Below, piece by piece: positions 26,512 through 34,794 of a stretch of 64,000 nucleotides of DNA. The stretch's first letter is position 1. Every line of letters begins with the position of its first letter. The DNA comes from Ovoidimarina sp038744785. GTDB lineage: Bacteria; Pseudomonadota; Alphaproteobacteria; Rhodobacterales; Rhodobacteraceae. The notes below the pieces were generated by a model, which was not told where the DNA came from, made no database searches, and saw nothing but the letters and a program-made list of their open reading frames with translations. Where the stretch lies: assembly GCA_038744785.1 (NCBI GenBank), contig JBCDLX010000016.1:56405-120404 (forward strand), given 5' to 3'. The position numbers and the translations under genes were made by a program.

Positions 26512-27006
26512 ATGAAACGCCTGATTCTGACAGCCATCACAGCCCTGTCACTTGTTCTGGTGCCCGTAACTGCTCCGGCGCAATCGCGCCTCGAAGGTCA
26601 GGAACTGCTCGGAATACTTCTGGGCCTCGGTGCCTTGGCGGCAATCGCCAAGGAAGTGCGGGACCGGGACGACGAGAAGGAGAAGGCGCGGGCGGCGCGT
26701 AAACTGGCGCCGGTCCAACGACACAAACCATCGGCACCCGTGTACGACGAATTTCACTACGACCACGACTATCGCCGGCCCGTCCGCCATTCCGACTTTT
26801 TGCCCGCGAACTGTCGGCGCGGGGATGTGCGGCTTAAGGACAATAGCCGTGTTCTTGGGGCGCGCTGCTTGCGCCGCTTTGACGTGGAAACCCGGCGCCT
26901 TCCCGAACGCTGCCGCCACCGGGTTACAACCCAGGGTGGGCCCCGCACGGTGTTCGGTATTCGGTGTTTGCGCCGGTCAGGATATGAGGTCGCACGCCTG
27001 AACTGA
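26512..27006 (+). CDS. Secreted basic protein with two Cys/Arg repeats
   Basis: 164 aa from ATG 26512 (GAAAGGAA upstream). Signal peptide to about residue 24 (ITALSLVLVPVTAPAQS), a hydrophobic GILLGLGALAAIAKE segment near 32-46 and a charged, Tyr/His-rich middle (DEFHYDHDYRRP). The C-terminal half is two tandem ~32-residue units: NCRRGDVRLKDNSRVLGARC-LRR and RCRHRV...RTVFGIRC-LRR, each ending near a RLP/RLN. Each unit has two Cys, suggesting one disulfide per repeat. No known domain is recognised. Confidence 0.72.
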   Translation: MKRLILTAITALSLVLVPVTAPAQSRLEGQELLGILLGLGALAAIAKEVRDRDDEKEKARAARKLAPVQRHKPSAPVYDEFHYDHDYRRPVRHSDFLPANCRRGDVRLKDNSRVLGARCLRRFDVETRRLPERCRHRVTTQGGPRTVFGIRCLRRSGYEVARLN

Positions 27007-27122
27007 GTGTGCGGGTGGTCCGGCGCGGCGTGCGTCCCCGTGCCGGACCCCAATCCGGAGACCAGAGGTGCGCAGGCCGCCTTTGGTCTCCACCCTGTTT
27101 CATGCTTGTGAAGGTGGACCCG

Positions 27123-27761
27123 ATGCGCCTATTTGCGCCAATGACCCCCGATCTCAGCTTTGAAACAGCGCTGCGCCGCCAAGGTGTCCACCGCGTTGCC
27201 GGGGTGGACGAGGCCGGTCGTGGACCTTTGGCCGGACCCGTGGTTGCAGCGGCTGTTGTTCTGCGGGGGAAGGTCCCGCCCAAGGGGGTCGCGGATTCAA
27301 AGAAACTGTCTGCCGCCCGGCGTGAAGCGGTATTTGAACGGATCGAAGCCTGCTGTCATGTCGGCGTAGGAATTGCGAGCGTCGAGGAGATCGACAGGCT
27401 GAACATCTTGCGGGCCAGCCACCTGGCTATGTGCCGTGCCCTTGAGTCGCTGCCCATTCCCGCCGACTACGCGTTGATTGACGGAAACATGGTGCCGCAG
27501 GACCTTTCCATCCCGGCAGAGCCGGTGGTCAAGGGCGACGCGCGCTGCGCGTCCATCGCCGCGGCATCGATTGTAGCCAAGGTGTCGCGCGATCGCATCA
27601 TGGTGGACCTTGCGCAACAGTACCCCGACTACGGCTGGGACAGGAACGCTGCCTATCCGACCCCGGAACATCTTCGCGCGCTCCGAGATTTTGGGGTGAC
27701 CCCACACCATAGACGTTCATTCGCGCCGGTACACAAGATATTGGTCGAGAAAAATGATTAA
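27123..27761 (+). CDS. rnhB: Ribonuclease HII
   Basis: 212 aa. It removes ribonucleotides from RNA-DNA hybrids. Catalytic acids visible in VAGVDEAGRGPLAGP (Asp, Glu), with ADSKKLS, ALIDGN and KGDARCASIAAASIVAKVSRDR following. Start ATG 27123 has AAGGTGG 6 nt upstream; ATG 27141 is the alternative. The 3' end reads into the ccrM control region. Confidence 0.95.
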   Translation: MRLFAPMTPDLSFETALRRQGVHRVAGVDEAGRGPLAGPVVAAAVVLRGKVPPKGVADSKKLSAARREAVFERIEACCHVGVGIASVEEIDRLNILRASHLAMCRALESLPIPADYALIDGNMVPQDLSIPAEPVVKGDARCASIAAASIVAKVSRDRIMVDLAQQYPDYGWDRNAAYPTPEHLRALRDFGVTPHHRRSFAPVHKILVEKND

Positions 27762-27767
27762 CCTCCT

Positions 27768-27806
27768 GATTCAAAAAAGAATTTGACCGCGAATCACCTT
27801 TGACTC
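27768..27806. promoter_or_regulatory. Cluster of three GANTC sites upstream of ccrM
   Basis: GATTC (27768-27772), GAATC (27791-27795) and GACTC (27802-27806) lie within 39 bp, 55-93 nt before the ccrM ATG. GANTC is the sequence methylated by CcrM-family enzymes, so the gene's own product can methylate this region. A TTAACC half-site resembling CtrA boxes lies at 27758-27763. Confidence 0.7.
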
Positions 27807-27860
27807 ATGGTTTGGGTCGACAAGCGGGGCCGCAAAAGGACCCCGGGGACAGAGGCAGAG

Positions 27861-28955
27861 ATGACGGTTCAATCGACACGCGGGGCGCGTTCGCTTCCGC
27901 TCAACCAGATCGTGGACGGGGACTGTATTGACGCAATGCAGGCTATGCCCGAGGCGTCGGTGGATCTGATATTTGCCGACCCGCCCTATAACCTGCAGCT
28001 GCGCGGTGATCTGCACCGGCCTGACAATAGCCGCGTCGATGCGGTCGATGACGCCTGGGACCAGTTCGCCTCGTTCCGCAGCTACGACAAGTTCACCGAC
28101 GCCTGGCTGGCGGCTGCGCGGCGGCTATTGAAGCCGCATGGCGCAATCTGGGTCATCGGCTCTTACCACAACATCTTTCGCGTCGGCGCGAGCCTTCAGA
28201 ATCAGGGTTTCTGGATTTTGAACGATGTGGTCTGGCGGAAATCGAACCCGATGCCCAATTTTCGGGGCAAGCGTTTCACGAACGCACATGAGACCATGAT
28301 CTGGGCATCGAAATCTGAGGGTGCGAAATACACGTTCAACTACGAGGCTTTGAAGGCCCTTAACGAAGGCGTTCAGATGCGATCGGACTGGGTAATGCCG
28401 ATCTGCACGGGCCATGAGCGCATAAAGGACGAACGCGGCGAGAAAGCTCATCCCACGCAGAAACCAGAGGCGCTGTTGCACAGGGTTCTCATCGGAACAA
28501 CGAACCCTGGCGATGTGGTCCTGGATCCGTTCTTCGGGACGGGGACCACCGGTGCCGTAGCAAAGGGGCTGGGCCGCGATTTCGTTGGGATCGAACGCGA
28601 GGCAGCTTACCGCAAGGTGGCGGAAGCGCGGATCGCGAAAGTTCGGAAGTTCGAGGTTGATGCGCTGAACGTGAGTCAATCGAAGCGCGCCGCACCGCGC
28701 GTTCCCTTTGGCCAACTTGTCGAGCGTGGGATGCTTCGTCCGGGCGAGGTTTTGACCAACCCGCGCGGTCAGACGGCAAAAGTGCGGGCCGATGGAACCC
28801 TGATCTCTGCCGATCACAAGGGATCCATTCATCAGGTCGGTGCAGCCCTTGAAGGCGCGCCGTCGTGCAACGGCTGGACGTATTGGCATTACAGCCGCGA
28901 AGGCCAGCGCGTGCCGATAGATGCGCTGCGTCAGCAGATCCGCGCCGAGATGTAG
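27861..28955 (+). CDS. ccrM: Cell-cycle-regulated DNA methyltransferase CcrM (GANTC-specific)
   Basis: 364 aa beta-class N6-adenine methyltransferase. The catalytic motif IV DPPYNLQL comes early (residue about 36 from the chosen start), and the AdoMet motif I DPFFGTGTTGAVA near 227, the N-to-C order of the family. A C-terminal extension (RVPFGQLVERGMLRPG, LISADHKGSIHQVGA, CNGWTYWHY) is the CcrM-specific RAMA-type DNA-contact domain. ATG 27861 follows AGAGGCAGAG; an upstream ATG at 27807 is possible. No cognate restriction gene is adjacent, consistent with an orphan cell-cycle methylase. Confidence 0.94.
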   Translation: MTVQSTRGARSLPLNQIVDGDCIDAMQAMPEASVDLIFADPPYNLQLRGDLHRPDNSRVDAVDDAWDQFASFRSYDKFTDAWLAAARRLLKPHGAIWVIGSYHNIFRVGASLQNQGFWILNDVVWRKSNPMPNFRGKRFTNAHETMIWASKSEGAKYTFNYEALKALNEGVQMRSDWVMPICTGHERIKDERGEKAHPTQKPEALLHRVLIGTTNPGDVVLDPFFGTGTTGAVAKGLGRDFVGIEREAAYRKVAEARIAKVRKFEVDALNVSQSKRAAPRVPFGQLVERGMLRPGEVLTNPRGQTAKVRADGTLISADHKGSIHQVGAALEGAPSCNGWTYWHYSREGQRVPIDALRQQIRAEM

Positions 28956-29001
28956 GAATTCAGTTACCGCCTGTGCCTGTGGCCATCCACGGCACACCTT
29001 T

Positions 29002-29034
29002 GCCCCGCCGCTCATCCCGGCGGGGCCTTTTTTT
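29002..29034 (+). terminator. Rho-independent terminator after ccrM
   Basis: Stem GCCCCGCCG (29002-29010) / CGGCGGGGC (29018-29026) with loop CTCATCC, followed by seven T (29028-29034). The remaining ~165 nt to gpmI show no gene; they presumably carry its promoter. Confidence 0.92.
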
Positions 29035-29201
29035 AATGCTTGCGCTGTCCTCCATTCGCGCGATGGAAATCATCAGGACGCCGGAAAAGCTAGCAAACGC
29101 AGGATTCGCAAATGGGCCGGCTGGTGCGCCGGTAAAACGCTCTCTGTCGTGGTTCAACGATCTCCGCTAGAAGGGGCAAAACCGCGGATCGAGGCGCCAA
29201 T

Positions 29202-30725
29202 ATGAGCATCCCCAAACCAGTCGTTCTTTGCATTCTTGATGGTTGGGGCCTTCGCGAAGCTACGTCGGCGAACGCTCCGGCCCTTGCCAACACGCCGACC
29301 TATGACCGGCTTGTGGCGACCTGTCCCCACGCAACGCTGATCACTTATGGGCCCGATGTCGGGCTGCCGACCGGGCAGATGGGCAATTCAGAGGTGGGTC
29401 ACACCAATATCGGGGCGGGTCGGGTTGTTGCGATGGACCTTGGGCAGATCGATCTTGCGATCGAGGATGGCAGCTTTGATCGCAGACCTGCACTTCTGGA
29501 TTTCATCACAGCGCTTCAAGCCACCGGTGGAACCGCGCATCTGATCGGGCTTGCGTCCCCCGGCGGCGTCCATTCCCACCAAAACCATATCGCGCACGCT
29601 GCAACGGTGATCGCATCGGCGGGCATCCCGGTCGCCGTTCACGCGCTGACCGACGGGCGGGATGTCGCGCCGAAATCTGCGGAACATCAACTTGAAACGT
29701 TAGCGGCGGATTTGCCTGACGGCGCCCGGATCGCCACGGTCACCGGGCGCTACTTTGCGATGGATCGGGACAATCGGTGGGATCGGGTCGAACAGGCCTA
29801 TCGCGCCATGGTTCTGGGCGACGGCGCAGCGCACCCGGGGCCGGCCGCCAACGTCGCCCGCGACCAATATGCGCAAGACGTAACCGACGAGTTTCTTCCG
29901 GCGACGGTCCTGGACGGATTTCAGGGGATCAAGGATGGCGATGGCGTTTTCTTCATCAACTTCCGCGCCGACCGTGCGCGCGAAATCCTGAGCGCAATTG
30001 GTGCACCGGACTTTTTACAGTTCGATGTTGGGCCGCGACCCAAGCTCGCGGCGCTGCTTGGGATGGTGGAATATTCCGAAGGGCACAACGCCTACATGAC
30101 AACCGTCTTCCCGCCTCGCGATATCAAGAACACGCTTGGGGAATGGGTATCGGCGCAGGGACTGACACAATTCCGTCTGGCCGAAACTGAAAAGTACCCG
30201 CACGTGACCTTCTTCCTTAATGGCGGGAAAGAGACACCAGCACCCGGCGAAGACCGCTTTATGCCGAAATCACCCATGGTGGCGACCTATGACCTTCAGC
30301 CCGAGATGTCGGCTGGCGAGGTGACGGATCAATTCGTTGCAGCGATTGAGGCTGACTATGATCTGATTGTCGTGAACTATGCGAACCCCGACATGGTGGG
30401 GCACACTGGCGATCTGGATGCTGCCATTGCGGCGTGCGAGGCTGTGGACCAGGGATTGTCCCGCGTCGTTGCGGCGCTTGAGGCGGCGGGTGGAGCGATG
30501 GTCCTGACCGCCGACCACGGCAATTGCGAGACGATGGTCGATCCAGAAACCGGCGGCCCACATACGGCCCATACAACGAACCCGGTGCCAGTGATCCTAT
30601 ATGGCGGTCCTGATGATGCCGCGTTGGCCGCCGGGCGCCTGGCCGATCTTGCACCGACAATCCTTGAACTGATGGGGCTTGAGAAACCGATGGAAATGAC
30701 CGGGCATAGCCTGATTCGCCGATGA
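29202..30725 (+). CDS. gpmI: Phosphoglycerate mutase, 2,3-bisphosphoglycerate-independent
   Basis: 507 aa. Glycolysis/gluconeogenesis: 3-phosphoglycerate to 2-phosphoglycerate with two Mn ions. N-terminal metal Asp in LCILDGWGLRE, phospho-Ser in QMGNSEVGHTNIGAGR, DGRDVAPKS, the FINFRADRAREI region, VVNYANPDMVGHTGD and TADHGNCETM metal sites. First gene of a tight gpmI-envC-ctpA-rppH run (4-nt overlap with the next gene). Confidence 0.97.
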   Translation: MSIPKPVVLCILDGWGLREATSANAPALANTPTYDRLVATCPHATLITYGPDVGLPTGQMGNSEVGHTNIGAGRVVAMDLGQIDLAIEDGSFDRRPALLDFITALQATGGTAHLIGLASPGGVHSHQNHIAHAATVIASAGIPVAVHALTDGRDVAPKSAEHQLETLAADLPDGARIATVTGRYFAMDRDNRWDRVEQAYRAMVLGDGAAHPGPAANVARDQYAQDVTDEFLPATVLDGFQGIKDGDGVFFINFRADRAREILSAIGAPDFLQFDVGPRPKLAALLGMVEYSEGHNAYMTTVFPPRDIKNTLGEWVSAQGLTQFRLAETEKYPHVTFFLNGGKETPAPGEDRFMPKSPMVATYDLQPEMSAGEVTDQFVAAIEADYDLIVVNYANPDMVGHTGDLDAAIAACEAVDQGLSRVVAALEAAGGAMVLTADHGNCETMVDPETGGPHTAHTTNPVPVILYGGPDDAALAAGRLADLAPTILELMGLEKPMEMTGHSLIRR

Positions 30726-31837
30726 TCCGCGCCCTGATCTTCGCCTTTGCGGTCACGGGTCCCGCGGCTGCGCAAGACACGCCCCGCGCGGCGGCGGACC
30801 GTGCTGCGCAGGCAATGCAAACTGCGTCTCTTCTTCTCGACGCTGCAGATGGTGCGCGGGACCGGGTGGCAGCGCTCACCGAAGCCGTTCGGGCTTATGA
30901 GATCGGATTGGCCGCGCTCCGTGACGGTATCCGGCGATCAGCTGAAGGCGAGCGGGCGCTGAAGGCCCGGTTCGAAGCGAACGAAGCCCAACTTGCGGTG
31001 CTAATTGGGGCGTTGATGTCAATGCAGGTTTCCCCAGAAACGGTGACGCTCTTGCATCCATCTGGCCCGGTTAGCTCGGCCCGCGCGGATATGATCCTGG
31101 GCGCGGTTACTCCCGAGATTGCAGGACAGGCGGCGGGGCTTCGGCGGGATCTTGAAGAGCTTGCACTGATCCGTACCCTTCAGGGCAATGCCGAGATCAT
31201 TTTGCGCCGTGGGCTGGCCGATGCGCAGGATGCCCGCACCGCGCTAAGCCGCGCGATTTCGGACCGCACCGAACCGCCTGACCCTGCTGCGACCGATGCT
31301 GCGGCGATGGCCGCGCTGGTTTCGGGTGCCGATACGTTGCAGGGATTTGCCGACAGCCTGACGGGATTGCCAGGCGAAAACACCGGCGATGGCGGGTTCT
31401 CGGCGCGCAAAGGTCGGGTTCCGCTGCCCGTCGCGGGTGCGCCAATAACCCTGTTCAACGAGACAGGCGCAGACGGAATCGCCCGTCCAGGATGGGCGCT
31501 TGCCACCGCACCGCAGGCGCTGGTCACAGCCCCACACGGTGCGTCAATTCGCTACGCGGGCCCTCTTTTGGACCTCGGGCAGGTCGTGATTTTAGAGCCA
31601 GAGCCGGGAATTCTGCTGGTTTTGTCTGGGCTTGCAGAGGTATACGGCGCTCCCGGCGCACTTGTCGAGGAAGGCGCGCCAGTTGGGTTAATGGGCGGCC
31701 AGATCGCGAGCGCTACTCAGATTTTGATCGAATCCTCGCAAGGAACAGGTCAAGATCGTCCCGAAACACTCTATATAGAGATACGACAAGGCCAGGAACC
31801 GGTTGATCCGGCGGAATGGTTTGCCCTGGTACAATAG
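30722..31837 (+). CDS. envC: Murein hydrolase activator EnvC family (degenerate LytM/M23 protein)
   Basis: 371 aa. Signal peptide (LIFAFAVTGPAAAQD), long Ala/Arg-rich coiled coil (about 25-210), then a C-terminal LytM-like beta domain (about 255-371; APHGASIRYAGPLLDLGQVVILEPEPGILLVLSGL). The H-D-HxH zinc ligands of active M23 peptidases are not present, as in E. coli EnvC, which activates amidases instead of cutting peptidoglycan. The role in daughter-cell separation is inferred from this. Sits between gpmI and ctpA. Confidence 0.88.
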   Translation: MIRALIFAFAVTGPAAAQDTPRAAADRAAQAMQTASLLLDAADGARDRVAALTEAVRAYEIGLAALRDGIRRSAEGERALKARFEANEAQLAVLIGALMSMQVSPETVTLLHPSGPVSSARADMILGAVTPEIAGQAAGLRRDLEELALIRTLQGNAEIILRRGLADAQDARTALSRAISDRTEPPDPAATDAAAMAALVSGADTLQGFADSLTGLPGENTGDGGFSARKGRVPLPVAGAPITLFNETGADGIARPGWALATAPQALVTAPHGASIRYAGPLLDLGQVVILEPEPGILLVLSGLAEVYGAPGALVEEGAPVGLMGGQIASATQILIESSQGTGQDRPETLYIEIRQGQEPVDPAEWFALVQ

Positions 31838-31852
31838 ACAGGACGGTAGGGA

Positions 31853-33199
31853 ATGAAGAAATCGATCATCGCGGCAGTAGGCGGAACGATAGCAGGGGTT
31901 CTGCTGTCTACCCAGATCGCCGGCCCTTTGCTCGCGCAAGAACGCGAGCGCCGGGCATCGGTCTACGAACAGCTTGATCTGTTCGGCGACATATTCGAGC
32001 GGATTCGTGCGCAATATGTCGAAGATGTCGATGAGGAAGAACTGATCGAGGCTGCGATCAACGGGATGCTGACCTCGCTTGACCCGCATTCCAGTTATCT
32101 ATCTCCCAAGGACGCGGCTGACATGCGTGTACAGACACGCGGAGAGTTTGGCGGTCTTGGGATTGAAGTTACTCAGGAAGAGGGCTTTGTGAAGGTCGTG
32201 TCGCCTATCGATGACACCCCCGCCGATGAGGCCGGGATTGAGGCAGGCGATTACATTACTCATGTCGACGGCGAAAGCGTGCTGGGTCTGACCCTGGATC
32301 AGGCCGTCGAGATGATGCGCGGTCCGGTAGGATCAGAAATCCTTATCACCGTTGTGCGTGAAGGCGCCGACGATCCATTCGATATCTCGATTGTCCGCGA
32401 TACGATCAAGCTGACCGCTGTGCGCCACCGGACCGTCGGCGACACGGTGGTTTTGCGGGTCACTACGTTCAACGATCAGACCTACCCGAACCTCAAAGAG
32501 GGTCTTGAAGAAGAGGTCGAGGCGCTGGGCGGTCTGGATAATGTGAACGGCATCGTTCTGGATCTGCGTAACAATCCCGGCGGGTTGCTGAATCAATCGG
32601 TTCGCGTCTCTGACGCGTTCCTCGAAGCGGGCGAGATCGTTTCGACTCGTGGCCGGGATCCGCAGGACGGTGACCGTTTCAATGCAACACCGGGCGATCT
32701 TGTGGACGGCAAGCCAATCGTGGTGCTGATCAATGGCGGCTCGGCATCAGCGTCCGAGATCGTGGCTGGCGCGTTGCAGGATCATCGCCGGGCGATTGTC
32801 GTTGGTACCAACAGCTTTGGTAAAGGTTCTGTTCAAACTGTCATGCCGCTCCGCTCTGACGGCGCGATGCGGCTGACCACGGCGCGGTACTATACCCCTT
32901 CGGGCCGTTCGATTCAGGCGCTGGGCATATCGCCGGATATTGTCGTTGCGCAGCCGCCGCGTGTACCGGGGGAGACCGCTGAAGATGAGGATGAAAGCGC
33001 ATCGGCGCGGTCGCGGTTCGAAAGCGATCTTCGTGGCAGCCTAGGCAATGACAGCCTGAGCGAAGACGAGCGCCGCCAAATTGAAGCCGACCGCGCCAAA
33101 GCAGAAGAGTCGGCGCAGCTTCGTGAGGACGACTACCAGCTCGCTTATGCGATCGACATCCTCAAGGGCCTGTCGGCATTGGGCCCTGAAGAGCAATAG
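31853..33199 (+). CDS. ctpA: Carboxy-terminal processing protease (S41 family)
   Basis: 448 aa. Signal/anchor segment (IIAAVGGTIAGVLLSTQIAGP), a PDZ domain around residues 95-175 (GLGIEVTQEEG, GIEAGDYITHVDGESVLG), then the S41 domain with the catalytic Ser in GGSASASEIVAGAL and Lys in GTNSFGKGSVQT. An acidic Ser/Glu-rich tail (AEDEDESASARSRFE) follows. Periplasmic serine protease, often working on peptidoglycan hydrolases; its position next to an EnvC fits that. Confidence 0.95.
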   Translation: MKKSIIAAVGGTIAGVLLSTQIAGPLLAQERERRASVYEQLDLFGDIFERIRAQYVEDVDEEELIEAAINGMLTSLDPHSSYLSPKDAADMRVQTRGEFGGLGIEVTQEEGFVKVVSPIDDTPADEAGIEAGDYITHVDGESVLGLTLDQAVEMMRGPVGSEILITVVREGADDPFDISIVRDTIKLTAVRHRTVGDTVVLRVTTFNDQTYPNLKEGLEEEVEALGGLDNVNGIVLDLRNNPGGLLNQSVRVSDAFLEAGEIVSTRGRDPQDGDRFNATPGDLVDGKPIVVLINGGSASASEIVAGALQDHRRAIVVGTNSFGKGSVQTVMPLRSDGAMRLTTARYYTPSGRSIQALGISPDIVVAQPPRVPGETAEDEDESASARSRFESDLRGSLGNDSLSEDERRQIEADRAKAEESAQLREDDYQLAYAIDILKGLSALGPEEQ

Positions 33200-33201
33200 A
33201 C

Positions 33202-33672
33202 TTGGATAAAGCTGTCCTGCCCTACCGCCCCTGCGTCGGCGTTATGCTGGCGCGTGGCGATGGGCGTGTCTTTGTGGGCGAGCGCATCGACACACCGGGT
33301 GCCTGGCAGATGCCGCAAGGCGGCATAGACAAGGGGGAAACGCCGTCGGAAGCTGGGATCCGAGAGTTGGAGGAGGAGACAGGTGTTGACCGGCACCTTG
33401 TGTCGCTAGAAGCCGAGACAACGGATTGGGTGCGCTACGATCTGCCAGATCACCTGTTGGGAAAGCTCTGGAAGGGCAGGTACCGGGGGCAGGAACAGAA
33501 GTGGGTATTGCTGCGGTTCACCGGTGTTGACGAAGACATTGACATCCGCACCAGCCATCCGGAGTTTTCCCGGTGGGAATGGTCGGATGCGAATGACCTT
33601 CTGCGCCGGATCGTTCCCTTCAAAAGAGAAGTCTATAAAGCCGTTCTGGATGAGTTGGGCCCAAAGCTCTGA
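33202..33672 (+). CDS. rppH: RNA pyrophosphohydrolase
   Basis: 156 aa Nudix hydrolase that removes pyrophosphate from 5'-triphosphate RNA and so starts decay. Nudix box GGIDKGETPSEAGIRELEEETG-type signature is intact (residues about 37-58). YRPCVGVMLARGDGRVFVGER and the C-terminal FKREVYKAVLDEL match RppH. It starts at TTG two nt after the ctpA stop; GAAGAG upstream serves as the site. Its end overlaps convergent alkB by 40 nt. Confidence 0.94.
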   Translation: MDKAVLPYRPCVGVMLARGDGRVFVGERIDTPGAWQMPQGGIDKGETPSEAGIRELEEETGVDRHLVSLEAETTDWVRYDLPDHLLGKLWKGRYRGQEQKWVLLRFTGVDEDIDIRTSHPEFSRWEWSDANDLLRRIVPFKREVYKAVLDELGPKL

Positions 33673-34769
33673 GCCCAATCAGAGATGTCGGGATAGAAAC
33701 GTTTTCGCCAGCGCTTGACCTGAGGGTTCATCATCCGACGCCAAAGCGGCGGCACCATCGCTGCGCTTGTCATCACCGGGTATCCAAAGGGCAGTTGCGG
33801 GGTCGTGTCGGGGTCGCCAGACTGCAAAAGCGGGAACGGTCGGGCCGGTTTGTAGTGATGATCAGAATGGCGCTGAAGATTGATCAACAGCCGGTTCGAC
33901 GCCATCCGGTTGGCGTTCCAACTGTGATGTCTGGCGACAGGTTCGTACCGACCTGGAGAGATCTCCCGGCGCTGTAGCCCATAATGCTCGACATAATTCA
34001 CAAGCTCCAATTGCCAGATCGCGATGAGGGCTTGGAACCCAAAAAGCACGACACCAAAGGGTCCGGCCAGCGCGAACGCCGCGATCAGGAATGCGGCCTG
34101 CAATGCCCCGTAGCGCCAGAATGGGTTTGATCTGTGCCACGCGTTCAGACCCTTCCTTGCAAGCATCGCACGTTCTGCGCGAAACGCAGAGATCGGGCAT
34201 TCAACCAGAACCCGCATAAAGAAACGGTAAAATCCCTCTCCATAGCGGGCCGTCACCGCGTCGCGTGGTGTCGCGACATGTCGGTGGTGGACCAAAAGAT
34301 GCTCTGACCTGAAATGGTTGTATAGGACCATGGCCAGCAACATGTCTGCCAGCCAACGGTCGAGCCGCGCGCGCTGATGCATCAATTCGTGGGCATAGTT
34401 TATTCCAACCGTGCCCGTCAGCACGCCCATGCCGAAAAATAACCCGAACTTCTCAGCCACAGACAGTTCGGGCGCAGCCGGTACGGTCGCCAAGAGCCAA
34501 ACCAAAAGCCCTGCTTGAACGGCTGGCCAGATCAGTGTGACAGCGCGATACCAGAACAGGTCTGACTGCGCGGTATCGGGATCGATATTGGTTTGGTCGT
34601 CGCCAATCACGGCATCCAATCCTGAAAAAAGCACCCAGGTGCAGGCCGGGATCAACGCGATTGACCAGCTGCCCGTCTGCGCGACGATGATCACCAATGG
34701 AATGAGCGCGAGCGAGGCCCAGAACGGGGCGGCATCGGCAAAGCTGGGGCGTTTTGAACCTGCACTCAT
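33633..34769 (-). CDS. alkB: Alkane 1-monooxygenase (AlkB-type)
   Basis: 378 aa integral-membrane diiron hydroxylase inserting oxygen at the terminal carbon of alkanes. All His boxes are visible: HELMHQR, EHLLVHHRHVAT, the NYVEHYG motif typical of AlkB, and LQRHSDHHYKPARPF. About six hydrophobic helices. ATG 34769 is the start that gives the normal N-terminus; upstream in-frame sequence is from mutY. No rubredoxin or rubredoxin reductase gene is adjacent; electron transfer partners must be elsewhere. The 3' end overlaps rppH. Confidence 0.93.
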   Translation of the reverse strand: MSAGSKRPSFADAAPFWASLALIPLVIIVAQTGSWSIALIPACTWVLFSGLDAVIGDDQTNIDPDTAQSDLFWYRAVTLIWPAVQAGLLVWLLATVPAAPELSVAEKFGLFFGMGVLTGTVGINYAHELMHQRARLDRWLADMLLAMVLYNHFRSEHLLVHHRHVATPRDAVTARYGEGFYRFFMRVLVECPISAFRAERAMLARKGLNAWHRSNPFWRYGALQAAFLIAAFALAGPFGVVLFGFQALIAIWQLELVNYVEHYGLQRREISPGRYEPVARHHSWNANRMASNRLLINLQRHSDHHYKPARPFPLLQSGDPDTTPQLPFGYPVMTSAAMVPPLWRRMMNPQVKRWRKRFYPDISDWAQSFGPNSSRTAL

Positions 34770-34794
34770 ATACTGGACCGTAGCGGTCCCGGCC

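Noticed and set aside
27740..27765. Full CtrA box (TTAA-N7-TTAA) before ccrM.
   Set aside because: Only the second half (TTAACC at 27758) is present; the sequence 11 nt upstream is GAGA.
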